Shown piece after piece: positions 42,400 to 51,640 of a stretch of DNA of 64,000 bases (positions are counted from its first letter, which is position 1; every line of letters begins with the position of its first letter). The DNA comes from Bacillota bacterium (GTDB lineage Bacteria; Bacillota; Clostridia; Christensenellales; CAG-138), in the NCBI GenBank assembly GCA_023455425.1, contig JAEYCM010000010.1, positions 62,001 through 126,000 on the forward strand, in the 5' to 3' direction. The notes under the pieces are model-generated. The model did no database searches. It had not been told where the DNA came from and saw only the letters and a program-made list of their open reading frames with translations. Position numbers and translations under genes: made by a program.

Positions 42400-43569
42400 A
42401 TGCTTTTATTGAAAAACGGACTTGTACTGAGCATGGCAGGGCCCGCCTTTACAGGCGATGTATTGATTGAGGACGGCAAGATTGCCGATGTCGGAGAACG
42501 TTTAAGCGCCCCAGGCGCCGAGATTGTGGATTGTACAGGCAAATATGTGCTGCCCGGCTTTGTGGACGCCCACTGCCATATCGGCATGTGGGAGGACGGC
42601 ATGGGGGACGAGGGGGCTGACGGCAATGAAAATTCCGACCCTGTTACCCCGCAGATGCGGGCGATCGACGGTTTAAATCCGTTTGATCCCTGCTTCAAAG
42701 AAGCGCGCGCGGCGGGCGTCACCACCGTTGTGACGGGTCCCGGCAGCGCCAACGTCATCGGCGGGCAGTTTGCGGCGCTCAAGACTTACGGGCGTTATGT
42801 TGAGGATATGCTCATTCAGGATCCCATCGCCATGAAGGCCGCCTTCGGCGAAAACCCCAAGCGCGTGTATACGGAACAAAAGGAAGCGCCCTATACGCGT
42901 ATGGCCATCGCCGCCCTGTTCCGCGGGGCAATGGTGGAAGCGCAGGAATACGCGCGCAAGCTGAAGCTTGGCGAAGAGGATGAAGACAAGCTGCCCGACA
43001 GGGACCTGGGCTTAGAAGCGCTGCTGCCCGTATTGCGCGGGGAGCTGAGGCTCAAAATGCATGCCCACCGCGCGGACGATATCCTGACGGGCCTGCGCTT
43101 GGCCAAAGAATTTAACCTTTCGGTGACGCTCGACCACTGCACGGAAGGGCATCTCATATTGGACGTATTGAAAGAGCAGACCGAAGCGTTGGGAGCCGGC
43201 GTCATATTAGGGCCGCTGTTTTCCGACCGTTCCAAGATCGAGCTCAAGAATATGACATTCCGCGCGCCCAAGATGATGTATGAGGCGGGCATTCCCTTTG
43301 CGCTGATGACGGACCATCCGGTGATCCCCATACAGCATCTTCCGGTCTGCGCCGCGCTCTGCGTGCGGGAAGGGTTACCCGAAGACGCTGCTTTGCGCGC
43401 CATCACCATCAACGCCGCAAACGTCGTGGGCCTGGGTTCGCGCGTAGGGAGCCTGGAAGCGGGCAAGGATGCGGACGTCACCATTTACGACGGGCATCCG
43501 CTTGACGTCAGGAGCCATTGCCTGCGTACCATCATCAACGGGAAGACTGTGCATCTTGCGGATGCATAA
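42400..43569 (+). CDS. Amidohydrolase family protein
   Basis: A 389-residue metal-dependent hydrolase of the imidazolonepropionase-like group. It has GFVDAHCHIG (metal ligands), a later MHAHRADD, TLDHCTEGH and LMTDHPVIP, so both metal-site halves are present. The substrate cannot be told. It is the first gene of a probable unit with alr and nnr, spaced by 15 and 21 bases. ATG follows GGGAGG. Confidence 0.87.
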   Translation: MLLLKNGLVLSMAGPAFTGDVLIEDGKIADVGERLSAPGAEIVDCTGKYVLPGFVDAHCHIGMWEDGMGDEGADGNENSDPVTPQMRAIDGLNPFDPCFKEARAAGVTTVVTGPGSANVIGGQFAALKTYGRYVEDMLIQDPIAMKAAFGENPKRVYTEQKEAPYTRMAIAALFRGAMVEAQEYARKLKLGEEDEDKLPDRDLGLEALLPVLRGELRLKMHAHRADDILTGLRLAKEFNLSVTLDHCTEGHLILDVLKEQTEALGAGVILGPLFSDRSKIELKNMTFRAPKMMYEAGIPFALMTDHPVIPIQHLPVCAALCVREGLPEDAALRAITINAANVVGLGSRVGSLEAGKDADVTIYDGHPLDVRSHCLRTIINGKTVHLADA

Positions 43570-43584
43570 TCCGGGGAGGATACT

Positions 43585-44727
43585 ATGCTTCGACCGACAC
43601 ATACCATCATTGACCTTGACGCGCTGCGTCATAACATAGCCGTACTGCGTGAGCACGTAGGCAGGGAAACGAAATTCATGGCGGTGGTAAAGGCTAACGC
43701 CTACGGCCACGGCATTGTGGAAACCTCGCTTGCGGCGCAGTACGCGGGCGCGGAGTACTTGGGCGTATCCATCCCTGAAGAGGGCATGAAGATACGGGAC
43801 GCGGGCGTTACCGCCAACATCCTCATATTGGGCGGCATGCTGCCCGAGGCGGCGGAGCTTGTCGTCGCTTACGACCTGATCCCTACCGTGTATAGTTTCG
43901 CCCTGCTCGAAGCGCTCCAGCAGGAGGCGCACAAGCATAACGCCGTCTGCCGTATCCACATCAAAGCGGATACGGGCATGAACCGCATCGGCGTAAAGAC
44001 CGTAAAAGAGTTCAGGGAACTGTTAGGGAGGGCGCTCGCCTGTCCCAATATCAAGGTGGAAGGGCTGTTCACGCACTTTGCCGTAAGCGAGATCCCGGAT
44101 AAGAGTTTTACCATAGAGCAGGGCAGGCGGTTTTTGGAGTTTATCCACGCCGCCCGTGAGATGGGCGTATCCCCGCTGCTGCACGCAAGCAACAGCGGCG
44201 CATTATTGGATCTCCCGGAAGAACTCAAATTTGATATTGTACGCGCGGGAATCGCCATGTACGGCTATCATCCCGGCCCCGGCTGCGGGGAAGGCGTGGA
44301 CCTCAAGCCCGTGCTCACCTGGAAAACCGCGATTACCCATGTCAAGCAAATAGAGCTCGGGGATACCGTCAGCTACGGGCGGCGCTATACGGCAACGGAG
44401 CCGCGCGTAATCGCGACGCTGCCGGTAGGTTATGGGGACGGGTATAAGCGCTGTCTTTCCAACAAGGCGTTTGTGCTCATACACGGCAAGCGCGTGCCGG
44501 TTGTGGGTACGGTCTGCATGGATCAGTTCATGGCGGACGTCACCGAATTAGACGCGGTCAGGGTCGGGGACGAAGCGGTGCTGCTTGGGTGCCAGGGGGA
44601 GGCCTGCTTTGACGCGGACGAAATGGCGAACCTTGCGGATACCATCAGTTATGAAATACTGCTTTGCATCAACGACAGGGTACCCCGCGTCTATACAGGC
44701 GGTTACCGGGCAATAAAGGACTCATAG
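43585..44727 (+). CDS. alr: Alanine racemase
   Basis: A 380-residue PLP enzyme making D-alanine for the cell wall. The PLP Lys is K36 in VVKANAYGHG; the second catalytic Tyr is Y264 in DTVSYGRRY. Length and motifs fit Alr; alternatives such as other amino-acid racemases are less likely. ATG follows GGGGAGG. Its product feeds the Ddl-MurF pathway, which the D,D-carboxypeptidase at 19 kb later trims. Confidence 0.93.
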   Translation: MLRPTHTIIDLDALRHNIAVLREHVGRETKFMAVVKANAYGHGIVETSLAAQYAGAEYLGVSIPEEGMKIRDAGVTANILILGGMLPEAAELVVAYDLIPTVYSFALLEALQQEAHKHNAVCRIHIKADTGMNRIGVKTVKEFRELLGRALACPNIKVEGLFTHFAVSEIPDKSFTIEQGRRFLEFIHAAREMGVSPLLHASNSGALLDLPEELKFDIVRAGIAMYGYHPGPGCGEGVDLKPVLTWKTAITHVKQIELGDTVSYGRRYTATEPRVIATLPVGYGDGYKRCLSNKAFVLIHGKRVPVVGTVCMDQFMADVTELDAVRVGDEAVLLGCQGEACFDADEMANLADTISYEILLCINDRVPRVYTGGYRAIKDS

Positions 44728-44748
44728 CTTGAAAAAGGGGGAACCCGT

Positions 44749-46233
44749 ATGCGGCAGGTGCTCACCCCCGCGCAGATGCGCGAAATGGAAGCAGAGATGA
44801 TGGGGCGTTACCGCATCCCCGGCCTTGTGCTGATGGAGCACTCGGCGGCGGGAGTGGCGGAAGCCGTGCTGCGCCTGCTTCCGGGGCATGGGCGCGTACT
44901 CGCTCTCTGCGGGGGCGGCAACAATGGCGGCGACGGCCTCTGCGCGCTTCGGCAGCTCCATACGCTTGGAGTCAAGGCGGAGGGCGCGCTTTTTGTGCCG
45001 CCGCAAAGTTTGAAGGGCGACGCGCTGCTGCAATACGAGATGGCAATCGCCTGCGGTATCCCCGTTCGGCATGCTTCGGATGGAGCGGAGTTTCCGCTCG
45101 CGGCCGACGTTTTGATAGACGCTCTGTTTGGTATCGGCCTTAGCCGCACGGTGGAGGGCATATTTGCCCGCGCCATCGCGCGGATGAACGCATCGGGCGT
45201 TCCGGTGGTTTCGGTGGATATCCCTTCCGGTATCGACGGCGAGACCGGCTATGTGCTGGGCGCCGCCGTACGCGCAAATATTACCGTAACGTTCCAGAAC
45301 AAAAAGCTTGGACATTTGCTGTTCCCCGGCCGCGAATATGCGGGGGAGGTTGTAGAGGTTCTCATCGGCCCGGCAATCAATTTACCGGAGGCCGCGTTTT
45401 CCTTGGAGGAAGCGGATATCGGCCGCCTGCTGCCCCCGCGCCCGCAGAATAGCCATAAGGGGCAAAACGGGCGGGCGCTGCTGATTGCGGGCAGCAAAAA
45501 CTATGCTGGGGCCGCTTTGCTTGCCGCCAACGCCGCGCTGCGCGGCGGGTGCGGGCTATTGCATGCGGCGGTGCCAAAAGGCATACACCCCATGTTCGCG
45601 CGGTGCCCGGGGACAATCTGCCATCCCGTGGGGGACGGCGAGGAATGGAGCGTCGGCGCCGCAAAGGAAGCCGCGGCGCTGATTGAAAAAGCGGAAGTCT
45701 TAGCCATCGGCCCCGGCCTGGGAGGGGGCGAGGGGATCGCATTGCTTCTAAAGGAACTGCTGCTTTCCCAAAAGCCTCTTCTGATTGACGCGGATGGATT
45801 GAATACGCTCTCAAAGAACCGGACGCTGTTCTCCTTGCTGCATCCGAATGTCATACTCACCCCGCATCCGGCGGAAATGGCCCGGCTGATACGGGGAAAC
45901 GTGGAAGATGTGCTGCACGCGCCCCTTGCAACGGCAAAGAAGGCCGCGGCGGACTGGAACTGCACGGTTCTGTTAAAAGGCGCTACCACTGTCATTTCAA
46001 GTAGCGGGCGCGTATGCCTCAACACCACGGGCAATTCCGGCCTTGCAAAGGGCGGCAGCGGCGACGTGCTGACAGGCATTATGCTTGCGCTGTTGGCGCA
46101 GGGGATTGCCGTTTACGATGCCGCCTGCGCGGGCGCGTACCTGCTGGGCGGTACAGCGGAAAAGGCGTATGACCTGCTCCGGACGCGCATGCTGCTCGCT
46201 ACGGATGTGATTGACGCGCTGGGCGCGGAATAA
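44749..46233 (+). CDS. nnr: Bifunctional NAD(P)H-hydrate epimerase/ADP-dependent NAD(P)HX dehydratase
   Basis: A 494-residue repair enzyme. The N-terminal YjeF_N epimerase has GGGNNGGDG (about 55-63); the C-terminal carbohydrate-kinase-like dehydratase has KGGSGDVLTG (about 435-444) and GPGLGGGEG. It repairs damaged NADH and NADPH hydrates using ADP. alr-nnr adjacency is common in Clostridia. ATG follows AAGGGGG. Confidence 0.94.
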   Translation: MRQVLTPAQMREMEAEMMGRYRIPGLVLMEHSAAGVAEAVLRLLPGHGRVLALCGGGNNGGDGLCALRQLHTLGVKAEGALFVPPQSLKGDALLQYEMAIACGIPVRHASDGAEFPLAADVLIDALFGIGLSRTVEGIFARAIARMNASGVPVVSVDIPSGIDGETGYVLGAAVRANITVTFQNKKLGHLLFPGREYAGEVVEVLIGPAINLPEAAFSLEEADIGRLLPPRPQNSHKGQNGRALLIAGSKNYAGAALLAANAALRGGCGLLHAAVPKGIHPMFARCPGTICHPVGDGEEWSVGAAKEAAALIEKAEVLAIGPGLGGGEGIALLLKELLLSQKPLLIDADGLNTLSKNRTLFSLLHPNVILTPHPAEMARLIRGNVEDVLHAPLATAKKAAADWNCTVLLKGATTVISSSGRVCLNTTGNSGLAKGGSGDVLTGIMLALLAQGIAVYDAACAGAYLLGGTAEKAYDLLRTRMLLATDVIDALGAE

Positions 46234-46250
46234 CGGGAGGAAAAAGGGAA

Positions 46251-46673
46251 ATGCACGTTGCGTTTCATGAAACCGTACCGGATGAACTGCTGCAGTTTGC
46301 CGTGATCGCAGCGCGCCACGCGGGCAAATGGGTGTTCTGCATGCACAAGCATCGGGATACGTATGAGATTCCCGGCGGGCACAGGGAGCCGGGAGAGGAT
46401 ATCCTTTCTACCGCCAAACGGGAGTTGTTTGAAGAAACAGGCGCGCTTACTTATACGCTTGCGCCGGTCTGCGCCTATTCCGTTTGCGGGGAAGGGGAAG
46501 AGACCTTCGGCATGCTTTACGCTGCGAAGGTGGAGACGTTCGGCGAACTGCCGGATATGGAGATGGCAAACGTCTATTGTCTGGATACCCTGCCAGAACG
46601 GTGGACGTACCCGCAGATACAGCCCAGGCTGCTCGAATGGGCAAAAGCCCATTATGCGGCGAACGCATCCTGA
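46251..46673 (+). CDS. NUDIX hydrolase
   Basis: A 140-residue protein with a perfect Nudix box, G43-x5-E49-x7-R57-E-x-x-E61-E62-x-G64. It resembles the 8-oxo-dGTP diphosphatase group. Substrate unknown. ATG with GGGAGG directly after the nnr gene. Confidence 0.9.
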   Translation: MHVAFHETVPDELLQFAVIAARHAGKWVFCMHKHRDTYEIPGGHREPGEDILSTAKRELFEETGALTYTLAPVCAYSVCGEGEETFGMLYAAKVETFGELPDMEMANVYCLDTLPERWTYPQIQPRLLEWAKAHYAANAS

Positions 46674-46695
46674 TTTTTAACAGGGAGGCAGAGCT

Positions 46696-47292
46696 ATGAA
46701 AGAAAAAGAAATCTTGTTTGTGCTGCTACACCAGTTTGCGGATTGGGAGGCCGCCTCTCTGGCTGCTGCGCTCAACGAGTTGAATCCGAGCCGCGTCAAA
46801 GCCATAGCGCCCACAAAAGCGCCGATTTCCTCCATAGGCGGCTTTCGCGTGCTGCCGGATTATGACTTAGCCACCTATTCTGGTGAGTTTGACGCGCTCA
46901 TTTTGATTGGCGGCAATTCCTGGAGGAAGGAAATTGCAAAAGAAGTACTCCCGTTGGTACAAAAAGCCGTAGAGTGCGGCGCTGTTTTGGGCGCGATCTG
47001 CGACGCTACGGTGTTCTTGGGCATGAACGGGTTTTTAAATGAATCGGCGCATACCAGCAATACACTTGCCGATCTTCAGGAAGCGGCGGGTGAACGCTAT
47101 ACCGGCCAGAATCGCTACCAATTGCGGCAAGCCGTGCGGGACAATACGCTCGTTACGGCCAACGGCACCGCATTTCTGGAATTTGGGAAAGAAGTCATGA
47201 TCGCCCTCAATGCGGCTCCAAAAGAGGAGATAGAGGAATGGTACCGGGAGTTTAAGCTGGGGTACTACGAGGCGCGGGGCGCTATATCATAA
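46696..47292 (+). CDS. DJ-1/PfpI family protein (class I glutamine amidotransferase-like)
   Basis: A 198-residue protein with the Rossmann-like fold of the PfpI group; the nucleophile elbow is AICDAT with Cys102, and IGGNSW precedes. The role could be protease, glyoxalase-like or stress protein. ATG follows GGGAGG. Last gene of the plus-strand unit. Confidence 0.86.
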   Translation: MKEKEILFVLLHQFADWEAASLAAALNELNPSRVKAIAPTKAPISSIGGFRVLPDYDLATYSGEFDALILIGGNSWRKEIAKEVLPLVQKAVECGAVLGAICDATVFLGMNGFLNESAHTSNTLADLQEAAGERYTGQNRYQLRQAVRDNTLVTANGTAFLEFGKEVMIALNAAPKEEIEEWYREFKLGYYEARGAIS

Positions 47293-47360
47293 GGGCTGCG
47301 GTGGGCATGATTTTGGCTGCGGCAGGCATGCTTGGTGCATGGATTGTACCCAAAGGAATA

Positions 47361-47388
47361 AGAAAAAGAGCAACCTTGAGGTTGCTCT
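47361..47388 (-). terminator. Terminator after the VOC gene
   Basis: AGAGCAACC (47367-47375) pairs with GGTTGCTCT (47380-47388); on the minus strand the stem is followed by TTTTTCTT. Confidence 0.8.
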
Positions 47389-47398
47389 ATATCGATAT

Positions 47399-47755
47399 TC
47401 AGTTGTGCTCAATGAGCGCTATTCTAACTCCATTTGGATCTTCCAGAAAGGCTAGGCTTCCAACCAATGTTGGAACTGGTTCCATGGTGATTTTAGCTCC
47501 TTTGGATTTTAGCTCTTTCACTGTAGCATCCAAGTCTTTCACATCCATTCCCACAGAATAGAAGCCAACTTCATGTACCGTATCTTTTATGAGTTCTACC
47601 ATAGCATCCCCGTTCCCCTTCATTAATGTGATCATAATTCCAGGCAGGGGATTGTACTGGCTGTCTACTTCAAATCCCATGATTTCCGTATAAAACTTAA
47701 TCGACTCATCCATATCTTGAACAATCATCGTAGCATACTTTACCTTGATATCCAT
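47399..47755 (-). CDS. VOC family protein (glyoxalase/bleomycin resistance-like)
   Basis: A 118-residue protein with one betaalphabetabetabeta pair: YATMIVQDMDESIKFYTEIMG at the start and LAFLEDPNGVRIALIEHN at the end, which is the glyoxalase-like motif. Metal ligands seem partly present. AAGGAGG precedes the ATG. It is noticeably more AT-rich than the neighbouring genes, as is the lipoprotein beside it. Substrate unknown. Confidence 0.88.
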   Translation of the reverse strand: MDIKVKYATMIVQDMDESIKFYTEIMGFEVDSQYNPLPGIMITLMKGNGDAMVELIKDTVHEVGFYSVGMDVKDLDATVKELKSKGAKITMEPVPTLVGSLAFLEDPNGVRIALIEHN

Positions 47756-47823
47756 GTATCCTCCTTATGCTGTATCTTGGAATTCTAATGGCACCGGCGC
47801 TTAGTTGCACCTTATTAAATCCA

Positions 47824-48603
47824 TTATGGTTTGAAAGAGAGCGCTGTTTCAATATTCTTTTGCGAAAATTCAAGCCAAACGACGTCTTCCTTTTCAGCTT
47901 GTTCTTTGGTGAAAGAATCATACGATTCTTCTGTAACGGGTTTGTTATCAATAAAGTACGATATGGTCATGTCATCATTGGTTTGAGCCGACTCCATATA
48001 CCCTAATGTATCGGTTTCATAGGTATTGGATTGGAACTTCAGCTTCCCGTACCCATTATCCGCCGCGCCGTTTGAATAATAAAATGTCCCGTCCGCTTTC
48101 AGCCATTCTAAACCTCGGTATACAATGTTGTATCCATAAACCTTACCATCCACCATATGCAGGATTTCGTAAAACTCCGGATTATTCTCTACTGTTAATT
48201 CAAGAACAACTTCGGGCGATTTGTCGCCATCCATATCAAGCACCGCAAAACGTGATGCTTTGAATATGGTTCCATAAAGCTCTTTGTTCGTTAAAAAGTC
48301 GTTCAGAAATACTTCTTTCTTGTTGTCTGTGCTGAAAAACGCAGCATTGTTCAGCAATACGGCCTGATATGGGGTTACGGCCGATTTATGATCAGAAGGC
48401 GTTTGAGGCTCTGCAGTTTCACTGGTGCCGTCCGGGGAAGTGGAAGGGGAAGGCGAATTCGTTGGAACACTGGTGGCGGAAATTTTGCCGCCATCTGCAT
48501 TGCCGCTGTTGTTCGGATCCAAATTGTTTTCGTTGCCGGAACAAGCAGTCATGGAAGCGCTTAACAAAAGCACAAGAAGTACGCTCATCAGCCGTGATTT
48601 CAT
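47824..48603 (-). CDS. Hypothetical lipoprotein
   Basis: A 259-residue protein with signal peptide and lipobox MTAC (Cys21), a Ser/Pro/Thr/Glu linker of about 50 residues and a globular domain. The domain contains FAVLDMDGDKSPEVVLEL, an FG-GAP/VCBS-like or EF-hand-like DxDGDxxPE loop, which suggests calcium binding. Start at 48603 has AAAGGAGAG. Function not recognised. Confidence 0.75.
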   Translation of the reverse strand: MKSRLMSVLLVLLLSASMTACSGNENNLDPNNSGNADGGKISATSVPTNSPSPSTSPDGTSETAEPQTPSDHKSAVTPYQAVLLNNAAFFSTDNKKEVFLNDFLTNKELYGTIFKASRFAVLDMDGDKSPEVVLELTVENNPEFYEILHMVDGKVYGYNIVYRGLEWLKADGTFYYSNGAADNGYGKLKFQSNTYETDTLGYMESAQTNDDMTISYFIDNKPVTEESYDSFTKEQAEKEDVVWLEFSQKNIETALSFKP

Positions 48604-48641
48604 CCTGATCTCTCCTTTTAATAAAGCTTGCACGAAATAAT

Positions 48642-48669
48642 GAAGAGCCCAGATTTCTCTGGGCTCTTC
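48642..48669 (-). terminator. Terminator after tRNA-Leu
   Basis: A perfect 12-bp stem (48642-48653 with 48658-48669), loop TTTC. On the minus strand it is followed by ATTATTT. Confidence 0.7.
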
Positions 48670-48671
48670 GT

Positions 48672-48757
48672 TGGTGCCGAAGGTGGGACTCGAACCCACA
48701 CGGTATCGCTACCAACGGATTTTGAGTCCGTCACGTCTGCCATTCCATCACTTCGGC
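48672..48757 (-). tRNA. tRNA-Leu(CAA)
   Basis: On the minus strand GCCGAAG pairs with CTTCGGC to close the acceptor stem; the anticodon loop is CTCAAAA (anticodon CAA) on the stem ACGGA/TCCGT. A long variable arm (type II) is present and GGTTCGAGTCC is the T arm. The CCA end is encoded (48672-48674 complement). Confidence 0.95.
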
Positions 48758-48771
48758 GGGTCACAAATGCT

Positions 48772-48800
48772 ATTTTACTATAACGGCAATTTGATTGCAA
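48772..48800 (-). promoter_or_regulatory. Sigma-A promoter for tRNA-Leu
   Basis: On the minus strand TTGCAA, 17-base spacer, TAAAAT, ending 14 bases before the tRNA 5' end. Confidence 0.7.
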
Positions 48801-48880
48801 TGCCCTCTGTTGAGAAAACTTGCATTTTCAAAAATGCACATATTATGTTGCCAAACAAGGAGCGTTTCCTTGAACAAGCA

Positions 48881-48919
48881 AAGAAGCGGTTGCGGTAAAC
48901 TGCCGAAACCGCTTCTTTT
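48881..48919. terminator. Bidirectional terminator
   Basis: AAGAAGCGGTT (48881-48891) pairs with AACCGCTTCTT (48907-48917), T-rich on both sides. It ends the DUF4914 transcript. Confidence 0.7.
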
Positions 48920-48940
48920 GCCGGTTTTTCTAATCCATCC

Positions 48941-50880
48941 TTAGAAATGCATGGGGATGAGGTCGATATACGCGGAGAGCGGCGCATCCTGCAGGAGCGA
49001 GTCGATGATTTGCCTGCCCAAAGGATGCAGCTCCCCTGTGTTGTATTTTTCCGCCTCGCTCTTAAAAAAGTCGGTGAGCATCGCAGCGCCCGCCATATAT
49101 CCGTCCGTGCCCAGCTGCGCCTGCATTTGCGGCTGCAAAAAGTGCCTGCGGACAAATTGCCCATCCAGCTTCAGGGAGTCAAGGCAGAACCCAAGGAGCT
49201 GGCACCGCGCTTCTACGAGGTGCTCAGGCTTGAACTTGGCGCTTCCGCGCCGCGCAATGTACTCACGCGCGACCCACTGCGGCATGAACCCAACCTTGTA
49301 TGCGCCGATATGCTGGTTCGGAATGAGGACGTATCTGGTCCCGGACGCCCTTACAATCTGGTCCAGCAACAGGTTTGCCTGCTTGATGCGCTTTCCGGTC
49401 GCAAACGGCCAATACGAGCCAACGCCTTCGCTCGTCATACCGGCCGAATCGATGATGCTGGGGTTGTTGAAGCCGCGCGGCGCAACAAGCCTCCAGAGCC
49501 AGGCGAGCGAGGGGGGAGAATATGCAGCAGCCCCAAAATGCCATAGGAAGGATTGTCCCTTGTGCTCATGGGCGTGCGTACGCCAAAGCTGCGGACGTCA
49601 ACCTCAACGGCCTCCTCTACAATATCCGGCACGAGACGCCGGGGGAGGATCACGCGCGGGTTGGGGCACGGCTTCCCGTCCGAATCCATCGTATGTTCCC
49701 AAACAAGACAGGTAGCGCCTTCAACACCCTGGATGTTCAAAAACACAAGGGGTTCTTTCGGCTGGGTCAATATCTTTTCATATTGGGGGGACGTGCCGTA
49801 TTGCTTGATATGGTCCAGGCGCAGGAACCAGCCCTGTTCCGCATCCTTCACCACAAGCCGCCTGCTGCCCTTTTGCATGGCGGGATGGCACAGCGCCATA
49901 TCGTCCGTTACAGGGCGAAGCGTGCACGTATCGGAGAGTTCCATATAGGTTTTCTCCCCGGTTACAAGGTTTTGCCCCAGCATAATCCTGCCGTCGGGCT
50001 CCTTGTGGATATTTTCTATCATCTCGCTTTTGCCGCCGCCCGAAGCCCCCTCGTGCATGATGACGATCTCGTTGTCATACGGGGTAACGACTTTGACGGT
50101 GGAGGCATGCGCCGTGACCCAGCCTTCCCGCTCGCCGATGTTGAGCAGGACGCCGTAAATGCCCTTCTTGGCGCTCGGACCCGGATACAGGTTGTAGGAG
50201 AACACTTCGTGCAGGTCTTTGAGCCTGTTGTGCACAACGATCTGCTTGCCGCTGAAATGGGTGTGCCGGAACGTCGGCGCAAGGTAGATAACCGCCCTGG
50301 GCTTAAAGCCGTCGGGCACAGCATCTAGGGGCAGGAACCCTTGCAGGTCCGCAAGCGCGCCCGCAAAAAACGCGGCGTTGAGCGGCGCAATCAAAAGCGA
50401 GTCGTAGCCGAACTCAGGCCCGCCGGACATAAACGGCATCACAATGAGCTCCTGGCCCTTGAGCCAGTCAAACGTTGCCTGCCGCAGCGGCTTAAATGGC
50501 TCGCCGTATACATCCGCGTATCTCGCTTTGTCCGTTTCGCCGTCGTCGCCCACAATCAGGCAGTCCGGGTCGCGCCTCCGCATATAGTCTTCCGTGTAAT
50601 TGACGACGATGCCGTTTTTACACCGTACCACGGTCGCCTCCAGCTTTGTCTCGCTGGTTTCAACCTCATACTCCACGTTGTAGCTGTGGTTCTGCGCGCC
50701 GCCGAGGGCGAGGCTGATCAGCTCTTCCCTTGAATTGGGGCAGATGATGCGCTTGCTCCAATTTAGAAGAAGCGCGACGTCGCTTGGCAGGCGGAGCTTT
50801 TCCACCACCTGCTGCTTGATACTTTGTTGGTCCGGACGATACCGTTTGACCGTGCTCAATTGACCCATGTTCACCTGCAT
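48941..50880 (-). pseudogene. Frameshifted DUF4914 family protein gene (P-loop, PEPCK-like)
   Basis: Two reading frames on the minus strand, 49435-50880 (481 residues) and 48941-49438 (165 residues), join into one protein of about 646 residues if one C is added at a C6 tract (complement of 49511-49516). The first frame reads NPSYGILGLLHILPP and then turns to a basic, Ser-rich tail; in the +1 frame the sequence continues SLAWLWRLVAPRGFNNPS into the second part. The P-loop GASGGGKS lies at 278-285, and HTMDSDGKPCPNPR follows, as in DUF4914/PEPCK-like proteins (from memory). Either a true pseudogene, a phase-variable tract or a sequencing error. ATG at 50880 with GAAAGG. Confidence 0.75.
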
Positions 50881-50892
50881 GACTAAAATCCT

Positions 50893-50938
50893 TTCTAAAA
50901 AAAACGCCGATATGCCAAACGTTGCTTGGCATATCGGC
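50893..50938 (-). terminator. Terminator after the DUF2294 gene
   Basis: A perfect 13-bp stem (50906-50918 with 50926-50938), loop of 7; on the minus strand GTTTTTTTTAG follows. Confidence 0.85.
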
Positions 50939-50984
50939 TTACTTTCAACTTAGCTTTCTTGCTAATTTGGTCCGTCTTCCGAAA

Positions 50985-51350
50985 CTACTTCTTAATAACC
51001 ATTTCTTCAAGATCACGGTCTACCGTGATCACAATCATCTTTTCGCCGGTCTTTGTGCTGATGTCCGAATGGGTGCTGACTATGGCTACATCGATCACTT
51101 CCGTAACCAATGTTTCCAGATATCCTCTCCCGCCTTCAAACAGCGAGGTACGCATTTTTTTAAAGAGCTCAATTCCTGCGGGAGTCTCGGTCAGCTTCTG
51201 CTCGGATGGGCTTAAAAATCCCGATAACCTCACCACAATCAAGTCCTTGGCTATAAAAGCACGTATCGTCTTTGGGCCCCTGCCCATGTACTCCATTTCA
51301 AATTTGCTTACCGCTTCACTAAGCTTTGCTTCCAATTGACCTTTTGTCAT
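50985..51350 (-). CDS. DUF2294 family protein (YbcI-like)
   Basis: A 121-residue protein starting MTKGQLEAKLSEAVSKFEMEYMGRGP, with VRLSGFLSPSEQKL and HSDISTKTGE near the end, which match DUF2294. Members are found in Firmicutes next to Na+/H+ or redox genes; the function is unknown. ATG follows GGGGAGA. It has its own promoter with a palindrome overlapping the -10. Confidence 0.86.
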   Translation of the reverse strand: MTKGQLEAKLSEAVSKFEMEYMGRGPKTIRAFIAKDLIVVRLSGFLSPSEQKLTETPAGIELFKKMRTSLFEGGRGYLETLVTEVIDVAIVSTHSDISTKTGEKMIVITVDRDLEEMVIKK

Positions 51351-51376
51351 GAATAAATCTCCCCATGATATTTCAT

Positions 51377-51405
51377 ATTTTAGCTAAAATGATGTAATTC
51401 GTCAA
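51377..51405 (-). promoter_or_regulatory. Promoter and palindrome for the DUF2294 gene
   Basis: On the minus strand TTGACG, 17-base spacer, TAAAAT. The perfect palindrome ATTTTAGCTAAAAT (51377-51390) overlaps the -10 and could be an operator. Confidence 0.65.
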
Positions 51406-51571
51406 GATATTTAAAACATTTTGCAATTTTTACTATTATAAATTGCACATGTGCGCTGCTTCCTATACGCCTCTAAAAACGCAAACAAAAAACCACAAGC
51501 GCGGCTCTTTCCAGCGGAATTCAACCGGCTGCCGAATGACGCGGCTTGCCATTCGGACAGGCATAAAACAA

Positions 51572-51601
51572 TTGGAAATTGGTTGTTATAACAGATATAA
51601 T
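51572..51601 (+). promoter_or_regulatory. Promoter for the secreted amidohydrolase
   Basis: TTGGAA at 51572-51577, 18-base spacer, TATAAT at 51596-51601. Confidence 0.65.
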
Positions 51602-51640
51602 GACTTGATGCATATTTTCCCAAAACGGGAGGAGTGAAAG

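Noticed and set aside
47301..47398. Short hydrophobic reading frame after the DJ-1 gene
   Set aside because: No ribosome site and no similarity; it lies in a terminator region between convergent genes.
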